The notes: generated by a model not told the origin, from the sequence alone. A stretch of DNA of 64,000 bases from Sphingobacteriales bacterium JAD_PAG50586_3 (GCA_023213195.1 CP096135.1:2724842-2788841), one strand, 5' to 3'; shown: positions 51,201 through 60,883, counted from the stretch's first letter. A program made the numbers and translations.

Positions 51201-52796
51201 ATGAAGAAACATTTACTAACAGGATTTTTTGTTGCGGCCAGTGCCGGTTTGTTATTTTACACCGCCTTTTATAATAAAGGTATAAACGGTGGAGTTGCTG
51301 TTAAGCACCAAAGCAAGAAAGAATTTAAAAGCTTTGTGCCCACAGCCAAAAGCAACCAGTATGCGGTTTTTAGCAAGCTTTTTAAAAACAACCCCGAAGA
51401 GGCAGTTGTAGACAATACCCATGTTGTATTAGATAATACCCAGCTAAACCCTTCAACAGAAGTGGCTGCGCCTGTATTAGCATACAATGCAATGTCGGAG
51501 CCGTTTGAACTTGCCAAGGTTGGTTTTAACGAGTATACCCTATCTGCCAACGCCGGACAAACTATTACGAACCCACAAACGGGCACAACCCTTACTATAA
51601 AACCTAATTCATTTATTAATGAGTTTGGTGAACTGGCCGAGGGCAGCGTTAAGCTGTTTATGCGCGAGATGCACTCTGCGCCAGAATACTTTATGCGCGG
51701 CGTACCTATGAATGGCTTTGAAAGCGCAGGAATGCTAGAGCTAAAAGCGTTTGATACCGATGGCAATGCTTTACAACTTAACAGCGAAAAGCCTGTTGAT
51801 GTATTAATGGCTTCTACCATTACCGGTGGAAACTACTCTGTATATACATTAGATGAGTCAACTAAAAGCTGGAGGTTGAAAAACTCAGGCCTTAAACACC
51901 TTACCCCACAAGTAGGTAAAAAGAAAAAAGCGCAAGACTTTGATACCAATATATCATTAGCCCCGGTAAAAAAAGGCATACATATATTTAAATCGGAGCT
52001 ACGTTTTAAAACATACCTTAACTACCGTGCTTACCCTGAAATGGAAACCTACAATAATGTAGAGTGGGTATACACCGGTAAAAATGCTAAGAAAATATCG
52101 GAAGAGTTAATGAAAGACCGCACCAACCCATTCGGTTCTCGCCGCAAGGGTAAAGGCCTATTATTTAACTACTGGACTGATGTTAAATTACACAAAGACA
52201 ATGCCGGCCAGTTGCATATGGTATTTACTAATGGAACGGAAGTGGTTGACATTACCGTAAAACCTGAACATATTTATGGTACAGCTATTAATGCTGATGC
52301 TATGTATGATGACTACGCAATGATGGCTTCTAAAAAAGCTAAACCGGTTGCTACTAAAATGGATGAGGAAGTTGTTGAGACTTTTGACCCTGCAACGTTA
52401 CCAAAAGGTTTTACATCATTAAGTAGCTTTACTATAGATGAGTTAGGCTTGTATGGTTTAAATCAAACACTTACCTATAATCAAACAGCTTCTTTATCAG
52501 TTGTTTTTACTGATGAGAATAACGCAGTAGTTAACGCAGGTGTTTTCTATCAATATGACAGGGCTCTTAACACTTACCAGGTTGTTACCCCAACCGATTT
52601 AATTAAAGTAGGCTATAACAACAGCAACACAAACATCTTATTTACTGTAACAGGTAATAACCAAGTGGCTGTATTAGATACTAAATCATTCGATGAGATG
52701 GTGGTTAAATCTACCGAAGGCTACAAGCTTTTGGCTAAGCTAACCCGCCGTAACATTAACTCTGTTAACGATGTTGTAGCTCTATTCAATAGCTAA
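51201..52796 (+). CDS. Large secreted or anchored protein, unknown function
   Basis: A 531-residue protein. MKKHLLTGFFVAASAGLLFY is a signal or anchor segment; the start at 51201 is preferred. A beta-sandwich domain (NPQTGTTLTIKPNSFINEFG, SVKLFMREMHSAPEYFM, AGMLELKAFDTDGNALQLNS) recurs in Bacteroidota surface proteins and resembles the ZU5/GPS-autoproteolysis-associated layout, but I cannot name it. Lys-rich in the middle (GKKKKAQDFD). No sorting domain at the C-terminus. A terminator follows 20 bases later. Confidence 0.7.
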   Translation: MKKHLLTGFFVAASAGLLFYTAFYNKGINGGVAVKHQSKKEFKSFVPTAKSNQYAVFSKLFKNNPEEAVVDNTHVVLDNTQLNPSTEVAAPVLAYNAMSEPFELAKVGFNEYTLSANAGQTITNPQTGTTLTIKPNSFINEFGELAEGSVKLFMREMHSAPEYFMRGVPMNGFESAGMLELKAFDTDGNALQLNSEKPVDVLMASTITGGNYSVYTLDESTKSWRLKNSGLKHLTPQVGKKKKAQDFDTNISLAPVKKGIHIFKSELRFKTYLNYRAYPEMETYNNVEWVYTGKNAKKISEELMKDRTNPFGSRRKGKGLLFNYWTDVKLHKDNAGQLHMVFTNGTEVVDITVKPEHIYGTAINADAMYDDYAMMASKKAKPVATKMDEEVVETFDPATLPKGFTSLSSFTIDELGLYGLNQTLTYNQTASLSVVFTDENNAVVNAGVFYQYDRALNTYQVVTPTDLIKVGYNNSNTNILFTVTGNNQVAVLDTKSFDEMVVKSTEGYKLLAKLTRRNINSVNDVVALFNS

Positions 52797-52816
52797 TACC
52801 TATAAAGATATATTTT

Positions 52817-52844
52817 AAAAAGCCCCGCTTTGGCGGGGCTTTTT
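52817..52844 (+). terminator. Rho-independent terminator
   Basis: AAAAAGCCCCGC and GCGGGGCTTTTT pair around TTTG. It lies just after the 51.2-kb gene and can work both ways. Confidence 0.88.
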
Positions 52845-52882
52845 GTTTGTGTGTATTTGCCTATCTTCGCCCCATACCTCTT

Positions 52883-54189
52883 ATGTTTATACTTCTTCCG
52901 GCTGCCTATGCGGCTTTAGGTGTTTTTTAATTCACAAGCTCCGCTTTTTTGAGGCAGCGGGGCTAAACAGGCGTTTTTTATCGTGGGTATTTCTATTAAA
53001 GATATTAGCAGGTACAGCTCTTGTAGCTATTTATACCTACTATTATACCGATAGGAGTACAGCCGATGTATTCAAGTACTTTGACGATAGCAAGGTGATG
53101 TTTGATGCCCTGCAGGAGAAGCCGTCCGACTACTTTCAAATGCTCTTTGGTATTAATAACGACTCGCCCTACTTTGACCAATACTACGATACTATGAACA
53201 ACTGGTACAGGGTATATGAGAGTAACCTGTATAACGATAGCCACACCATTATCCGTTTTAATGCAGTTGTAATGCTTTTCTCGGGCGGGCATATAGGTGT
53301 GCATACCGTGTTTATGTGCTTTATAGCATTAATGGGATTAACCGCCTTGTATAAGGTTTTCTCAACCTATATACTACACAACAGGCAAGCCTTGGCTATA
53401 GGTATATTCCTTTTGCCATCGGTGCTTTTTTGGGGCTCGGGGGTATTGAAAGAAGGCCTGTTGTTTTTTGCTATTGGCACAGCTGTTTTTTGCCTGGAAC
53501 AACTGCTTAGCCACAAAGGCAGTTGGTGGCATTGGCCGGGTTTATTCTTCGCTTTGGCGCTGATGTTTATCTGCAAAATGTATGTACTTATATCGCTATT
53601 CCCCGGTATTGTAGCTTATAGTTGGGTAAGGCTTTCGGCCCCTAAGCGGGTATATCTTAAATATCTGGTAGTTATTCTGGTTTGTACTGTAGCAGCTGTA
53701 AACATTAAGGTGGTATTGCCTAAGGACGATTTTTTGGAAACACTATCGGAAAAGCAACGCGACTTTATGGGGCTTGCAGAGTCTATGAAATCGGGCAGTA
53801 TTATCCACATAAATAAGCTGGAGCCTACCTTTAAAAGCTTTGCTATGAATGCCCCCGAGGCTTTTTTAAATACACTATGCAGGCCCTTTATTTGGGAAGC
53901 TAAAACAGCCTTTGAGTGGGCTGCGGCAATAGAAAACCTGGTCCTTATGGCCTTTATTATGTATTGCCTTATTAAGATTGACAGGAAGAAGCTAACCCAA
54001 CCCTTAGTGCCATTCTGCATTACGTTTGTTTTGGTGCTATATGTGCTAAGCGGTATAGCAACACCTGTTGTAGGAGCCTTGGTGCGCTACAAGGTTCCCG
54101 CAATGCCTTTTCTGGTTATTGCTTTGCTGCTTGTGGTTAAGGATAATTCCTTCCCCCAAAAGCAATGGATAAATAAGCTACTTAATTAG
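52883..54189 (+). CDS. Polytopic membrane protein, paralogue of the 36-kb gene (one frameshift)
   Basis: About 436 residues with about eleven membrane segments. The start MFILLPAAYAALGVF at 52883 matches MIIALPILYTALFIW of the paralogue. One T must be added to the T6 run near 52928 to continue as LIHKLRFFEAAGLNRRFLS. Shared motifs are TYYYTDRSTADVFKYFDD, RFNAVVMLFSGGHIGVHTVF, LPSVLFWGSGVLKEGLLFF and ATPVVGALVRYKVPAMPFL. It lacks the repeat-derived tail of its relative. A glycosyltransferase-like function is a guess. It overlaps the convergent SDR gene by 12 bases. Confidence 0.75.
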
Positions 54190-55017
54190 CTTTTCGGTTT
54201 CTTCCCAAAGCCTTTCTTTAAGGCCATCGGTTTGCGAGTATTTAGAGTGCCACTTATGCTTGCTCTTAGCCCAATATTTTCCGCTTACACCTTCCACCTC
54301 CGGCGATGATGCCAGGTAAATAGACGTTGCAGCGCCTTTGTCTACATTCATACCAAACTGGGCAAAAATTCCCCAAAACAGCGCATATAAAAAGCCACCG
54401 TGTTTTTTACCAATATCGGTTTTTACAACGCCGGGGTGTAAAGCATTAACAGTTATGTTGGAACTTTTTAAACGCTCGGCCAGTTCCATAGTAAACAGTA
54501 CGTTACAAAGCTTGGTACGTTCGTACATGCTATATCCGCTGTAGCCTTTGGTCATAAACAAATCATCAAAATTAAGTTTGCCACCGTAGTGAGAATGCGA
54601 TGCTACATTGATAATTCGTCCGCTTGCACTGGTCTGCTTCATAAATTCAAGCAGCTCCATAGTCAATAAATAATAGGCCATGTGGTTAATGGCAATTTGC
54701 ATTTCTATCCCATCAACAGAATATTCTAACTTATTGTAAACCGCACCGGCGTTATTAATCAGCACATCAAGCCTGGGGTATTTAGCTTTAAAATCAGCAG
54801 CCAGTTGCCTTACACTTTTTTGCGATGATAAGTCGGCAGTTAGGTATTCAACCTCGCTAGTGCCTGATAGGGCTTTGATATCATCAACAGCCTGTTGAGC
54901 CTTAGCTGCATCCCGGCCTACAATAACTACTTTATAGCCTTGTTTGGCAAGCCCTACGGCGGTTGCTTTACCTATACCCGCTGTGCCGCCGGTTATTAAA
55001 ACAATTTTGTTGTGCAT
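54178..55017 (-). CDS. Short-chain dehydrogenase/reductase
   Basis: A 279-residue SDR of the retinol-dehydrogenase/WW-oxidoreductase-like group. TGGTAGIGKAT (8-18) binds NAD(P), VLINNAGAVYNK follows, INVASHSHYGG carries the Ser region and YERTKLCNVLFTMELAERL the Tyr-x-x-x-Lys. LHPGVVKTDIGKK is also typical. Substrate unknown, perhaps a lipid or retinoid-like alcohol. Confidence 0.9.
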   Translation of the reverse strand: MHNKIVLITGGTAGIGKATAVGLAKQGYKVVIVGRDAAKAQQAVDDIKALSGTSEVEYLTADLSSQKSVRQLAADFKAKYPRLDVLINNAGAVYNKLEYSVDGIEMQIAINHMAYYLLTMELLEFMKQTSASGRIINVASHSHYGGKLNFDDLFMTKGYSGYSMYERTKLCNVLFTMELAERLKSSNITVNALHPGVVKTDIGKKHGGFLYALFWGIFAQFGMNVDKGAATSIYLASSPEVEGVSGKYWAKSKHKWHSKYSQTDGLKERLWEETEKLIK

Positions 55018-55095
55018 TGGTTATTGTGCTACGTTTTGGTAAATGTATACTAAAATGTGATTAGCCCCGAATTGTAATTTACCTTTGCTCAGCGC

Positions 55096-56348
55096 ATGGA
55101 TTTTCTTAAAAAAGAGGCGTTTGCCTCGTTCCGGTATAGGGATTTTAACTTTTTTATTTTTGCAAAAGTGTTGGTAACGGCTGCTGTGCAAATGCAGGCA
55201 GTGGCTATTGGCTGGCAGATATATGATATAACCGGCGACCCACTAGCATTAGGGTTAACAGGCCTTGCCGAGGCTATACCTGCTATATCGGTGGCGCTGT
55301 ATGGCGGCTATATTGCCGATAGGGTAAAGCGCAAGTTTATACTCCAATGTGCTACGCTGGTTTTGGCTCTTGCATCGGCAACGTTAATAGTATTTAGCCA
55401 TTTGGGTAATGATATTCCTATTGCTGCTTTTTATGTTGTGATATTTACTATTGGTGTAGCCCGCGGTTTTTATGGCCCCGCACAGTTTGCATTAATGTCT
55501 CAGCTTACTGACCGTAAGCATTATACCAACGCCGCGGCGTGGAACAGCACCCTTTGGCAATTGGCTGCTGTAACAGGCCCCGCTATTGGTGGGCTAATTG
55601 TAGGTTTTGCAGGCTACGAGGTTACATATATAACTATTGCCAGTTTATTGGTTACGGCCTTATTATTATTTACCCAAATAGGCACCCACGATATTGCAGC
55701 CGTAGACAGGGAAGAAGGTATGTGGGAGAGCATAACCAAAGGCTGGCGTTTTGTCTACAACCAAAAGATGATATTGGGGGCCTTATTACTTGATATGCTG
55801 GCTGTATTGTTTGGCGGGGCTACGGCATTGCTGCCCATGTTTGCCGATAAAATATTGGCTGTAGGCCCGCAGGGGTTAGGCTTTTACGCGCCGCGCCGGG
55901 TGTTGGGGCTTTTCTTATAGCGCTGGTTTTAACCTACAGGCCACCCACTAAAAATGCAGGTAAAACACTGCTGGCTTGCGTTGGCTTATATTCTGTATGT
56001 ATGATAGGTTTTGCACTGTCGGTAAACTTCTATTTATCGTTGTTTATACTGGCTATGGCCGGGGCGTTAGATAATGTTAGTGTGGTAATACGCCATACCA
56101 TATTACAGCTTTTTACCCCCGAAAATATGCGGGGCAGGGTATCTGCGGTAAGTACCATGTTTATAGGCTCAAGTAACGAGATTGGGGCTTTTGAAAGCGG
56201 CACGGCAGCTAAGCTTTTAGGACTAGTACCCTCGGTTATTTTTGGCGGGTTAACATCGCTAACCTCTGTGTTTATAGTAGGGGCGCAGTTTAAGAGCATC
56301 CGCACGTTAGACCTTAGTAAAGACCCTAACGCTGAGAAGCAAGCCTGA
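55096..56348 (+). CDS. MFS exporter, EntS-like (one frameshift)
   Basis: About 417 residues when joined, 12 membrane segments. FASFRYRDFNFFIFAKVLVT, QIYDITGDPLALGLTGLAEA and GGYIADRVKRKFIL are of the EntS/MFS_3 exporter type. Adding one C near 55889 restores GLGFYRAAPGVGAFLIALVL in place of a premature stop, and the frame then runs to 56348. PENMRGRVSAVSTMFIGSSN is the loop 10-11 signature. Siderophore or drug export in the family; no siderophore genes nearby. Overlaps pabA/trpG by 23 bases. Confidence 0.86.
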
Positions 56349-56898
56349 TAAAGTTCTCTATAATCTTTATACCGTCCTTGGTCAGTACACTTTCGGGGTG
56401 AAACTGAACCCCTTTTACCGGAAGTGCTTTATGGCTTATCGCCATGCAAATTTCATTCTCGCCTGTGGCGGTAATTTCCAACTCATCGGGTAGGGTAGAG
56501 GCTTCTATAGCCCAAGAGTGGTATAGGCCAACCTGTAGTTCAGTACCCATACCATCAAACAAAGCATCGGGTTTAATAACTGTGGCCTTGCGACTAAGTC
56601 CATGAAATACTTCGGGCAGGTTTATTAGCGTAGCCCCTAAAGCCTCGGCGATAGCCTGGTGGCTCAAGCAAACACCCAGTATAGGCTTGTTTGTATAGTA
56701 CTGCTTAATTAAATCAATAAGTATGCCCGAATCCTTAGGTAAACCCGGCCCCGGCGATAGTATTACGGCATCATATTGCTCAACATCTTCCAATGCTATT
56801 TCATCGTTACGAAACACATCGGTAGTTGCAAATTGAGCCGTGTAGTGGTACAAGTTGTAGGTAAAGCTGTCGTAATTATCTAACAGCAACAGCTTCAT
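56326..56898 (-). CDS. Glutamine amidotransferase, anthranilate/aminodeoxychorismate synthase component II
   Basis: A 190-residue class-I amidotransferase that releases ammonia from glutamine for chorismate amination. [19 protein letters not shown] fixes the start. The oxyanion strand VILSPGPGLPKDSG, the nucleophile Cys in ILGVCLSHQAIAEALGA and the His-Glu pair in GVQFHPESVLT are present; the usual Gly of GxCLGHQ is Ser. Component I (PabB/TrpE) is not in the window, so TrpG and PabA cannot be told apart. Its ATG overlaps the stop codon of the hisB-N gene (TAATG), so the two are coupled. Confidence 0.9.
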   Translation of the reverse strand: MKLLLLDNYDSFTYNLYHYTAQFATTDVFRNDEIALEDVEQYDAVILSPGPGLPKDSGILIDLIKQYYTNKPILGVCLSHQAIAEALGATLINLPEVFHGLSRKATVIKPDALFDGMGTELQVGLYHSWAIEASTLPDELEITATGENEICMAISHKALPVKGVQFHPESVLTKDGIKIIENFIRLASQR

Positions 56899-57457
56899 TA
56901 TTGGGCTTTCAGAAATTCGTAAATCTCTTTCCAATCGTTGGTTTCAAGGGCAATGTACTCTTTCAGTTTTTCAAACTTCTGGCTAAGTTCGTTATTGCCA
57001 AAAGTTGTACCCTGGTTTATCCAAATGCCTTTTGCACCTAAGTTAAAAGCCAGCTCTACATCAGTAAGCCTGTCGCCAATAACAAAAGAATTTGCCAAAT
57101 CATACTCCGGGTTATTCATGTAGCCGGTTAGCATGCCTGTTTGGGGCTTACGTGTAGGGGCATTCTCAAAAAGAACGTTTTATCTATATGCTCTGCCTTA
57201 AAATGGATATTCTCATTTTTTAGCGATGTCATTACCAAATTATGTATGGGGTTGAACACATGTTCGGGTAAAAACTCAGTACCTAAACCATCCTGGTTAG
57301 TTACCAAAGCCAGCTCAAAATCCAACTCCTCGGCAATAAGGCGCAGGTATTTAAATACGTTAGGCAGAAATTCTATCTTCTCAAAACTATTGATTACCTC
57401 GTCTGGTGCTTCTTTAATAATGGTACCATCGCGGTCTATAAATAATACTCTTTTCAT
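56898..57457 (-). CDS. HisB-N-type HAD phosphatase, stand-alone (one frameshift)
   Basis: About 187 residues when joined. [16 protein letters not shown] has the D-x-D nucleophile pair, [17 protein letters not shown] and [20 protein letters not shown] are further HAD motifs, and all match the N-terminal histidinol-phosphatase half of Bacteroidota HisB. One T lost near 57170 breaks the frame between HIDKTFF and [13 protein letters not shown]. The protein ends [14 protein letters not shown], where bifunctional HisB, as I recall it, goes on into the imidazoleglycerol-phosphate dehydratase half. That half is absent here. A heptose-bisphosphate phosphatase (GmhB-like) role is an alternative. Confidence 0.78.
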
Positions 57458-57516
57458 TGGTTAGGTTTTACTACTAAAAAATTAGGTTTTATGAGGGTTT
57501 GGAGGGGTTTTGAAAC

Positions 57517-59142
57517 CTATCCTAAAAACGGGTAACGGTAATCTGTTGGCGGATTAAACACCTCTTTAATAGTACGTGGAGATACCCAACGCAACAGGTT
57601 AATCATGCTACCTGCTTTGTCGTTTGTACCCGAACCGCGCGCACCACCAAAGGGTTGCTGGCCAACTACGGCACCTGTACATTTATCGTTTATGTAGAAG
57701 TTACCTGCTGCGTTACGTAGCTTGGTAAGGGCTAAATCTACAGCGTAACGGTCTTGCGATATTACCGCGCCTGTTAGGGCGTAGATAGATGTTTTGTCAA
57801 TAATGTCTAAGGTCTTTTCAAACTCCGCATCGGGGTATACATACACCGTTAATACAGGGCCGAATAACTCCTCGCACATGGTAACGTAGAATGGGTCTTG
57901 TACCTTAATAATGGTAGGCTCTATAAACCAGCCTTGCGATTTATCGTAATTACCTCCGGTAATTAATTCTACTGATGAATCGGCCTTAGCTTCGTCAATA
58001 TACTTAGCCAGTTTGTCGAATGATTTTTCATCAATAACCGCATTAAAGAAGTTTGATAAATCTTCCGTAGGGCCCATTTTGATAGACTTAACATCGGCTT
58101 GTAAACGGTCTTTCAATGCAGGCCATAAACTTTCGGGGATATACACCCTCGATGCTGCCGAGCATTTTTGCCCTTGGAATTCAAACGCACCACGGATAAT
58201 AGCCGTAGCCAAAACATCAAGCTTAGCCGACGGGTGAGCAACAATAAAGTCTTTACCACCTGTTTCGCCAACTATGCGCGGGTAGCTTTTGTATTTTGAT
58301 ATGTTGTTGCCAATTTGCCCCCAAATGTTTTGGAACACACCCGTTGAGCCTGTAAAGTGGATGCCTGCAAAATCAGGATGGTTAAATATTATCTCTCCCG
58401 CTACCGGGCCGCTAGGGTATATCAGGTTGATAACACCATCAGGCAAACCTGCTTCCTGTAAAATCTTCATTATATAGTAAGCGGCATACACTTGAGTATC
58501 TGCTGGTTTCCATACGGCTACGTTGCCCATCATAGCTGCCGATGTAGGCAGGTTACCTGCTATAGCGGTAAAATTGAAAGGTGTTAAGGCAAATACAAAC
58601 CCTTCTAACGGACGTTGCTCAACTCTGTTCCAAACCCCGGGCGCTGATATAGGTTGCTGCGAGTATACATCAGCCATGTAGCTAACGTTAAAACGCCAAA
58701 AGTCTATCAGTTCGCAGGCAGAATCAATCTCGGCCTGGTGGGCGCTTTTGCTTTGGCCCAACATGGTAGCGCCGTTCAATACATAGCGGTAGGGGCCGGC
58801 AAGTAAATCGGCGGCTTTTAAGAAGATAGCGGCACGGTCTTGCCACTGCATGGCAGCCCATTTATCTTTAGCTGCAAGGGCCGCGTTAATAGCATCGGTA
58901 ACATGGCTTGCATCGCTGCGGTGGAAATGTCCTAAGGTATGCTTATGATCGTGTGGCGGGGCAAGGCGCACCATATTTCCGCTACGGACTTCTTTACCTC
59001 CAATAAACATGGGTACATCAAGCTCCTCGCTACGCATTTTCTTAAGCTGGTTAAGCAAGGCATCGCGCTCGGGTGTGCCGGGGGCATAGCTGTATATTGG
59101 TTCGTTTATTGGAGTAGGTATTTTGAAAAATCCGGTTGCCAT
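57517..59142 (-). CDS. pruA: 1-pyrroline-5-carboxylate (L-glutamate gamma-semialdehyde) dehydrogenase
   Basis: A 541-residue aldehyde dehydrogenase that oxidises glutamate semialdehyde to glutamate with NAD+, the second step of proline catabolism. FALTPFNFTAIAGNLPTSAA, HFTGSTGVFQNIW, the catalytic Glu in VGETGGKDFIV and Cys in GQKCSAASRVYIP, and CGEELFGPVLTVYVY-like MCEELFGPVLTVYVY are all P5C-dehydrogenase features, as is YINDKCTGAVVGQQPFGGAR. Length matches the family. Proline dehydrogenase is not in the window. Confidence 0.95.
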   Translation of the reverse strand: MATGFFKIPTPINEPIYSYAPGTPERDALLNQLKKMRSEELDVPMFIGGKEVRSGNMVRLAPPHDHKHTLGHFHRSDASHVTDAINAALAAKDKWAAMQWQDRAAIFLKAADLLAGPYRYVLNGATMLGQSKSAHQAEIDSACELIDFWRFNVSYMADVYSQQPISAPGVWNRVEQRPLEGFVFALTPFNFTAIAGNLPTSAAMMGNVAVWKPADTQVYAAYYIMKILQEAGLPDGVINLIYPSGPVAGEIIFNHPDFAGIHFTGSTGVFQNIWGQIGNNISKYKSYPRIVGETGGKDFIVAHPSAKLDVLATAIIRGAFEFQGQKCSAASRVYIPESLWPALKDRLQADVKSIKMGPTEDLSNFFNAVIDEKSFDKLAKYIDEAKADSSVELITGGNYDKSQGWFIEPTIIKVQDPFYVTMCEELFGPVLTVYVYPDAEFEKTLDIIDKTSIYALTGAVISQDRYAVDLALTKLRNAAGNFYINDKCTGAVVGQQPFGGARGSGTNDKAGSMINLLRWVSPRTIKEVFNPPTDYRYPFLG

Positions 59143-59228
59143 TTTCTAATTATTAATTAGTAATTATGAATTATTAGGGTGCAAAGGTAATAAGTTTCCT
59201 TAGGCTGTATATTAACAAGTAGCGGCTA

Positions 59229-59872
59229 CTATTGTTCTTTATACATTAAATGATGCGCAGGCACAGCTAAAAATGCCCCAACAAACGGCGCGGTAAGGTA
59301 TATCCAGATATGCTCTAAGTGGCCCGATACCAATGCAGGGGCAAAAGAGCGGATGGGGTTCATAGATGCACCGGTTATAGGCCCGGCAAACATGGCTTCT
59401 AATCCTACTACGCAGCCAATAGCTATGGCGGCGGTTATGCCTTTTTCTTTAGCGCCGGTTGATACGTTTAGTACTACAAGCATAAGGAAGAACATAAGAA
59501 ACACTTCCAGTATAAACGATTGCATCTCGCTGCCTGCGGGCATGGTAGCGCCCAACAATATATCAGCAGGAAATAAATACCTGAGCAATGCACTGGCTCC
59601 AATAGCGCCTGCGGCCTGAGCAGCAACATAAGGGGGATTTCTTTTGCCGGAAAACGGCCTGCTACCCAAAAGGCTGTGGTTACGGCGGGGTTCATGTGTG
59701 CTCCAGATATCTCTCCTAAAGAATAGATTAAAGCCAATACCACCGCGCCCCATACAGCGCAGATGCCCGCATGGGTAGGCGCGCCGGTTTGCTTATAAAT
59801 AACAATAGCCCCGGTACCACAAACAATCAATATAAATGTGCCTATAAATTCAGATAGTAACCGTTTAAACAT
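59229..59872 (-). CDS. Aquaporin/MIP channel (one frameshift)
   Basis: About 214 residues when joined, six membrane segments and two half-helices. The first pore motif is ISGAHMNPAVT; the second is GASMNPIRSFAPALV, where the usual NPA is NPI. The selectivity Arg after it is kept. The break near 59636 is a C5 run that should be C6 (PAKEIPPYVAAQAAGAIGAS). It resembles the water-channel (AqpZ-like) rather than the glycerol group because of the short loops. Effect of NPI on selectivity cannot be judged. Confidence 0.85.
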
Positions 59873-59980
59873 GTGTAGTAATTTGTTGGCAATATACTAA
59901 TAGCTTATAGCTTGTAGGTTATAGCTGATAGAAAAATATGCACGAGCCCTGTAAGCTACCAGCTATCAGCTAAAAGCTAC

Positions 59981-59988
59981 TATATTTG
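59981..59988 (+). promoter_or_regulatory. -7 promoter box close to start codon
   Basis: TATATTTG lies 4 bases before the ATG of the hydroxyacyl-CoA dehydrogenase gene, implying a leaderless or very short-leader transcript. Upstream are inverted repeats TAGCTGATAG / CTATCAGCTA. Confidence 0.55.
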
Positions 59989-59992
59989 TGCC

Positions 59993-60883
59993 ATGAAAAA
60001 TGTATCAGTAATAGGCGCCGGAACCATGGGCAACGGAATAGCCCACGTATTTGCCCAAGCAGGCTTTAATGTTTCGTTTATAGATATATCGCAGGCAGCT
60101 TTAGATAAGGGCCTTGCTACCATAGCTAAAAACCTTGACCGTATTGTGGCTAAAGGTAACCTTACCGAAGAACAAAAGGCGGCTACACTGGCTAATATTA
60201 CTGCTACTGCCGATTTAAAAGCGGGCGTATCTAATGCCGATTTGGTTATAGAAGCCGCTACCGAAAATGTAGAGCTAAAGCTGAATATTTTCCGCCAGAT
60301 AGACGAGGCTGCCCCTGAGCGTGCCATACTGGCTTCTAATACATCGTCTATATCTATTACCAAAATAGCGGCGGCCACCAAACGCCCCCAACAGGTAATT
60401 GGCATGCACTTTATGAACCCCGTACCGGTTATGAAACTGGTTGAGGTTATTAATGGCTACTCTACCCATGCCGAGGTTACCAATGTGGTTTTCCAGCTTT
60501 CAAGGGTATTGGGCAAAGTACCTGTTGAGGTTAACGATTACCCCGGCTTTGTTGCCAACCGCATACTTATGCCTATGATTAACGAGGCTATATCAAGCCT
60601 TTACGAAGGTGTTGCCGGTGTAGAGGAGATTGATACAGTTATGAAACTGGGTATGGCCCACCCAATGGGTCCGCTTCAACTAGCCGACTTTATTGGCTTG
60701 GATGTTTGCCTGTCTATTATGCGCGTGTTGCACGATGGCTTTGGCAACCCTAAATATGCCCCATGTCCTTTATTGGTAAACATGGTAATGGCCGGTAACC
60801 TGGGCGCTAAAACCGGACAAGGCTTTTACACCTACACCCCCGGCAGCAAAGACCTTGTTGTAGCCCCTAATTTCAGAAAGTAA
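59993..60883 (+). CDS. 3-hydroxybutyryl-CoA dehydrogenase
   Basis: A 296-residue 3-hydroxyacyl-CoA dehydrogenase that interconverts 3-hydroxybutyryl-CoA and acetoacetyl-CoA with NAD(P). GAGTMGNGIAHVFAQAGFNV (8-27) is the nucleotide loop, LASNTSSISITKIAA and IGMHFMNPVPVMKLVEVI (His of the catalytic pair) follow, and VNDYPGFVANRILMPMINEA plus GMAHPMGPLQLADFIGLDVC are family signatures. It may serve fatty acid degradation or butyrate-type metabolism. It stands as a single gene. Confidence 0.93.
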   Translation: MKNVSVIGAGTMGNGIAHVFAQAGFNVSFIDISQAALDKGLATIAKNLDRIVAKGNLTEEQKAATLANITATADLKAGVSNADLVIEAATENVELKLNIFRQIDEAAPERAILASNTSSISITKIAAATKRPQQVIGMHFMNPVPVMKLVEVINGYSTHAEVTNVVFQLSRVLGKVPVEVNDYPGFVANRILMPMINEAISSLYEGVAGVEEIDTVMKLGMAHPMGPLQLADFIGLDVCLSIMRVLHDGFGNPKYAPCPLLVNMVMAGNLGAKTGQGFYTYTPGSKDLVVAPNFRK

